A stretch of DNA of 64,000 nt, from contig NZ_JASITA010000016.1 in assembly GCF_030063415.1 (NCBI RefSeq), positions 62,001 to 126,000 on the forward strand, written 5' to 3'. The notes under the pieces were generated by a model that saw only the letters and a list, made by a program, of their open reading frames with translations, did not search any database and was not told the origin of the DNA. Numbering within the stretch: the first letter of the stretch is position 1; every line of letters starts with the position of its first letter. This DNA comes from Streptomyces sp. H27-C3. GTDB lineage: Bacteria > Actinomycetota > Actinomycetes > Streptomycetales > Streptomycetaceae. A program made the position numbers and the translations under genes. This document shows positions 61,220-64,000 of this stretch, in pieces.

Positions 61220-62746
61220 GTGCCTCGTGGTGATGGACGACTCAACCACGACCTGCTCCCCGGAGAGAAAGGCCCCCAGGACGCTTGCGGCGTCTTCGGT
61301 GTCTGGGCTCCGGGCGAAGAGGTCGCCAAGCTCACCTATTTCGGACTGTATGCCCTGCAGCACCGTGGACAGGAGTCCGCGGGCATCGCAGTGAGCAACG
61401 GGTCTCAGATCCTCGTCTTCAAGGACATGGGACTGGTCTCGCAAGTCTTCGACGAAACATCTCTCAGCTCCCTCCTGGGTCATATCGCGGTGGGCCATGC
61501 CCGCTACTCCACCACCGGAGCCTCGGTGTGGGAGAACGCCCAGCCGACCTTCCGTGCCACCGCGCACGGATCGATCGCGCTGGGTCACAACGGCAACCTG
61601 GTCAACACGGCGCAGCTCGCCGAGATGGTCGCCGCCCTGCCCAAGGAGAACGGCCGCGCGACGCAGGTCGCCGCCACCAACGACACCGATCTGGTCACCG
61701 CACTGCTGGCCGGCCAGACGGACGACGACGGCAAGCCGCTCACCATTGAGGAAGCCGCCGCAAAGGTTCTCCCTCAGGTGATGGGCGCCTTCTCCCTCGT
61801 CTTCATGGACGAGGGCACGCTGTACGCGGCCAGGGACCCGCAGGGCATCCGCCCGCTCGTCCTGGGCCGTCTTGAGCGCGGCTGGGTGGTGGCCTCCGAG
61901 TCCGCTGCCCTGGACATCTGCGGCGCCGCCTATGTCCGCGAGGTCGAGCCCGGCGAGATGCTGGCCATCGACGAGAACGGACTGCGCACCTCCCGATTCG
62001 CGGAAGCGAAGCCCAAGGGGTGTGTCTTCGAGTACGTCTATCTGGCTCGCCCGGACACCGACATCGCCGGCCGGAACGTCTATCTCTCCCGTGTGGAGAT
62101 GGGCCGCAAGCTCGCCAAGGAAGCCCCGGCGGAAGCCGACCTGGTGATAGCGACACCGGAATCCGGCACGCCGGCCGCCATCGGCTACGCGGAGGCCAGC
62201 GGAATTCCGTTCGGCGCCGGACTGGTCAAGAACGCCTACGTCGGCCGGACCTTCATCCAGCCGTCGCAGACGATCCGGCAGCTGGGCATCCGCCTCAAGC
62301 TCAACCCGCTCAAGGAAGTCATCCGCGGCAAGCGCCTGGTGGTCGTCGACGACTCGATCGTCCGCGGCAACACCCAGCGCGCCCTGGTCAAGATGCTCCG
62401 CGAGGCGGGCGCTGCCGAGATCCACATCAGGATCTCGTCCCCGCCGGTGAAGTGGCCCTGCTTCTTCGGCATCGACTTCGCCACCCGCGCGGAGCTGATC
62501 GCCAACGGCATGTCCGTCGACGAGATCGCCACCTCCATGGGTGCGGACTCCCTCTCGTACATCTCCCTCGAAGGGATGATCGAGTCGACCACCATCCCGA
62601 AGCCGAATCTCTGCTGTGCCTGCTTCGACGGTGAGTACCCGATGGACCTGCCCGACCCGGAACTGCTCGGTAAGCAGCTCCTGGAGAGCGAGCTGGCAGC
62701 AGGCCCGGCCAACACGGCCGCAGCCGAAGCGCTCCGCCGCCCGTAA
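61220..62746 (+). CDS. purF: amidophosphoribosyltransferase
   Basis: First committed step of purine synthesis: PRPP and glutamine give phosphoribosylamine. GTG at 61220. A 22-residue propeptide precedes the catalytic Cys of DACGVFGVW, which becomes the N-terminus after processing. The Ntn glutaminase domain (YFGLYALQHRGQESAGIAVS) is followed by a PRTase domain with KRLVVVDDSIVRGNT. Cysteines in KGCVFEY, PCFFGID and NLCCACF fit the iron-sulfur form seen in Bacillus. 508 residues. Confidence 0.97.
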   Translation: MPRGDGRLNHDLLPGEKGPQDACGVFGVWAPGEEVAKLTYFGLYALQHRGQESAGIAVSNGSQILVFKDMGLVSQVFDETSLSSLLGHIAVGHARYSTTGASVWENAQPTFRATAHGSIALGHNGNLVNTAQLAEMVAALPKENGRATQVAATNDTDLVTALLAGQTDDDGKPLTIEEAAAKVLPQVMGAFSLVFMDEGTLYAARDPQGIRPLVLGRLERGWVVASESAALDICGAAYVREVEPGEMLAIDENGLRTSRFAEAKPKGCVFEYVYLARPDTDIAGRNVYLSRVEMGRKLAKEAPAEADLVIATPESGTPAAIGYAEASGIPFGAGLVKNAYVGRTFIQPSQTIRQLGIRLKLNPLKEVIRGKRLVVVDDSIVRGNTQRALVKMLREAGAAEIHIRISSPPVKWPCFFGIDFATRAELIANGMSVDEIATSMGADSLSYISLEGMIESTTIPKPNLCCACFDGEYPMDLPDPELLGKQLLESELAAGPANTAAAEALRRP

Positions 62747-62780
62747 CGCCCCGTTTCCCGACACGAAAGTTCCCAGCGCC

Positions 62781-63869
62781 ATGCCTATTGATCAGGGCAC
62801 TCCGAACCCGGGCAACAGTGCCAGCTACGCCTCCGCGGGCGTCGACATCGAAGCCGGCGACCGTGCCGTCGAGCTGATGAAGGAGTGGGTGAAGAAGACG
62901 CGGCGCCCCGAGGTCCTCGGCGGCCTCGGCGGTTTCGCCGGCCTCTTCGACGCCTCCGCGCTCAAGCGCTACGAGCGTCCGCTGCTCGCCTCCGCCACCG
63001 ACGGCGTCGGCACGAAGGTCGATCTCGCCCGCAAGATGGGCGTGTACGACACGATCGGCCACGACCTCGTGGGCATGGTCGTGGACGACCTGGTGGTCTG
63101 TGGCGCCGAGCCGCTCTTCATGACCGACTACATCTGTGTCGGCAAGGTGCATCCCGAGCGTGTCGCGGCGATCGTCAAGGGCATCGCCGAGGGCTGTGTC
63201 CTCGCGGGCTGCGCCCTGGTCGGCGGGGAGACCGCCGAGCACCCGGGTCTGCTCGGTGAGGACGACTTCGATGTCGCGGGGGCCGGCACGGGCGTCGTGG
63301 AGTTCGACCAGCTGCTGGGCGCGGACCGTATCCGTAAGGGGGACGCGGTGATCGCCATGGCGTCCTCCGGTCTTCACTCGAACGGGTACTCGCTGGTGCG
63401 GCATGTGCTCTTCGACCGGGCCGGCTGGTCGCTGGACCGCGAGGTCGAGGAGTTCGGCCGGACGCTCGGCGAGGAGCTGCTGGAGCCCACCAAGATCTAC
63501 TCGCTGGACTGCCTGGCCGTCACGCGCGCCGCCCAGGTGCACGCTTTCAGCCACATCACGGGCGGCGGCCTGGCGAACAACCTCGGCCGGGTGATCCCCG
63601 ACCACCTGCACGCCACGGTGGACCGCTCGACCTGGACCCCCGGCGCGGTCTTCGACCTCGTCGGCAACGCGGGCAACGTCGAGCAGCTGGAGCTTGAGAA
63701 GACCCTCAACATGGGCGTCGGCATGATGGCCGTCGTCCCGGAGGAGTCGGTGGACGTGACTCTCTCGGTCCTCGCCGACCGCGGTGTGGACGCCTGGATC
63801 GCAGGAGAGATCACCGAGCGGGGCGAGCACCGCGAGGGTGCCACGCTGACCAGCACCTATTCACGCTGA
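62781..63869 (+). CDS. purM: phosphoribosylformylglycinamidine cyclo-ligase
   Basis: The enzyme closes the imidazole ring (FGAM to AIR). ATG at 62781, 34 bp after purF, so the two are co-transcribed. The AIRS fold has ASATDGVGTKVDLARKMG, DLVGMVVDDLVVCGAEPLFM, MASSGLHSNGYSLVR and HITGGGLANNLGRVIPDH. 362 residues, normal length. Confidence 0.97.
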   Translation: MPIDQGTPNPGNSASYASAGVDIEAGDRAVELMKEWVKKTRRPEVLGGLGGFAGLFDASALKRYERPLLASATDGVGTKVDLARKMGVYDTIGHDLVGMVVDDLVVCGAEPLFMTDYICVGKVHPERVAAIVKGIAEGCVLAGCALVGGETAEHPGLLGEDDFDVAGAGTGVVEFDQLLGADRIRKGDAVIAMASSGLHSNGYSLVRHVLFDRAGWSLDREVEEFGRTLGEELLEPTKIYSLDCLAVTRAAQVHAFSHITGGGLANNLGRVIPDHLHATVDRSTWTPGAVFDLVGNAGNVEQLELEKTLNMGVGMMAVVPEESVDVTLSVLADRGVDAWIAGEITERGEHREGATLTSTYSR

Positions 63870-63881
63870 GGACACCTGGAG

Positions 63882-63967
63882 GCAGCTTGTCGGGAAGCCC
63901 CTGACAAGCTGCTGAAGGCATCGTGAACCATGCTCCCCGCGGGAAGCACAGTCCCCCGCGGGGAGCA
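63882..63967 (+). terminator. double hairpin after purM
   Basis: GCAGCTTGTC pairs with GACAAGCTGC (63882-63912), and TGCTCCCCGCGGG with CCCGCGGGGAGCA (63931-63967). Together they probably end the purF-purM transcript. The last 30 bp of the window show nothing else. Confidence 0.75.
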
Positions 63968-64000
63968 CAGAACCCGGTCCCGGGCTCGCGCCCCGGACCG

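Noticed and set aside
60125..62782. 885-codon open frame antisense to the META lipoprotein and purF
   Set aside because: It mirrors purF with its clear active-site motifs; its length follows from GC-rich third positions of the real genes.

Overview
The window is a high-GC actinobacterial chromosome segment, almost certainly from a Streptomyces. Supporting signs are GC-rich third codon positions, many GTG starts, SARP-free but sigma-F/sigma-N rich regulation, GAF-ANTAR and STAS proteins, an SSI-type protease inhibitor, Lsr2, and a mycothiol-type DinB fold protein. The order sigN-sigF ... tadA-upp ... ffs-dnaX-purD ... purC ... purSQL ... purF-purM matches, from memory, the conserved core of Streptomyces chromosomes such as S. 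coelicolor. 

Layout. 0-10 kb: a partial PAS/degenerate-kinase protein running off the left edge, an SSI inhibitor, two tRNAs, a DUF2797 protein, an amidohydrolase, an OmpR-type regulator whose kinase is truncated, a frameshifted STAS gene and two GAF-ANTAR regulators. 10-14 kb: a MarR-MFS-YceI cluster in which the transporter and the YceI protein share an unusual beta-sandwich repeat. 14-25 kb: core genes including two SigB-family sigma factors (sigN, sigF), tadA, upp, a LytR_C protein, a HerA-like ATPase and a glycosylase. 25-34.8 kb: an accessory, decaying region with truncated or frameshifted genes (uvrA-like, MmpS-like, PEP mutase, MFS, MarR, deacetylase, ANTAR) mixed with intact STAS, GAF-ANTAR, reductase and methyltransferase genes. 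34.85-39.32 kb: a compact two-gene island bounded by 77-bp direct repeats at a tRNA-Ser(GGA) gene. 39.4-64 kb: ffs, dnaX and the purine genes purD, purC, purSQL, purF and purM, interleaved with a membrane protein, a dimethylformamidase-like protein, an ABC/two-component operon between two near-identical tRNA-Gly(GCC) units, Lsr2, a broken M23 peptidase gene and a META lipoprotein. 

How the genes work together. purF, purD, purSQL, purM and purC supply most steps from PRPP to SAICAR, while upp salvages uracil. sigN and sigF, several STAS proteins and four GAF-ANTAR proteins point to stress and developmental partner-switching and antitermination control. 

Most notable unexplained signals: (1) the tRNA-Ser island carrying an ATPase and an XPB-like/WYL protein with a 14-bp inverted repeat between them; (2) a dispersed palindromic element with 16-bp arms found whole at 24.5 kb, expanded inside a broken M23 gene at 58.0 kb and as a single arm inside a broken STAS gene at 7.8 kb; (3) two scars where divergent genes have both lost their 5' parts.
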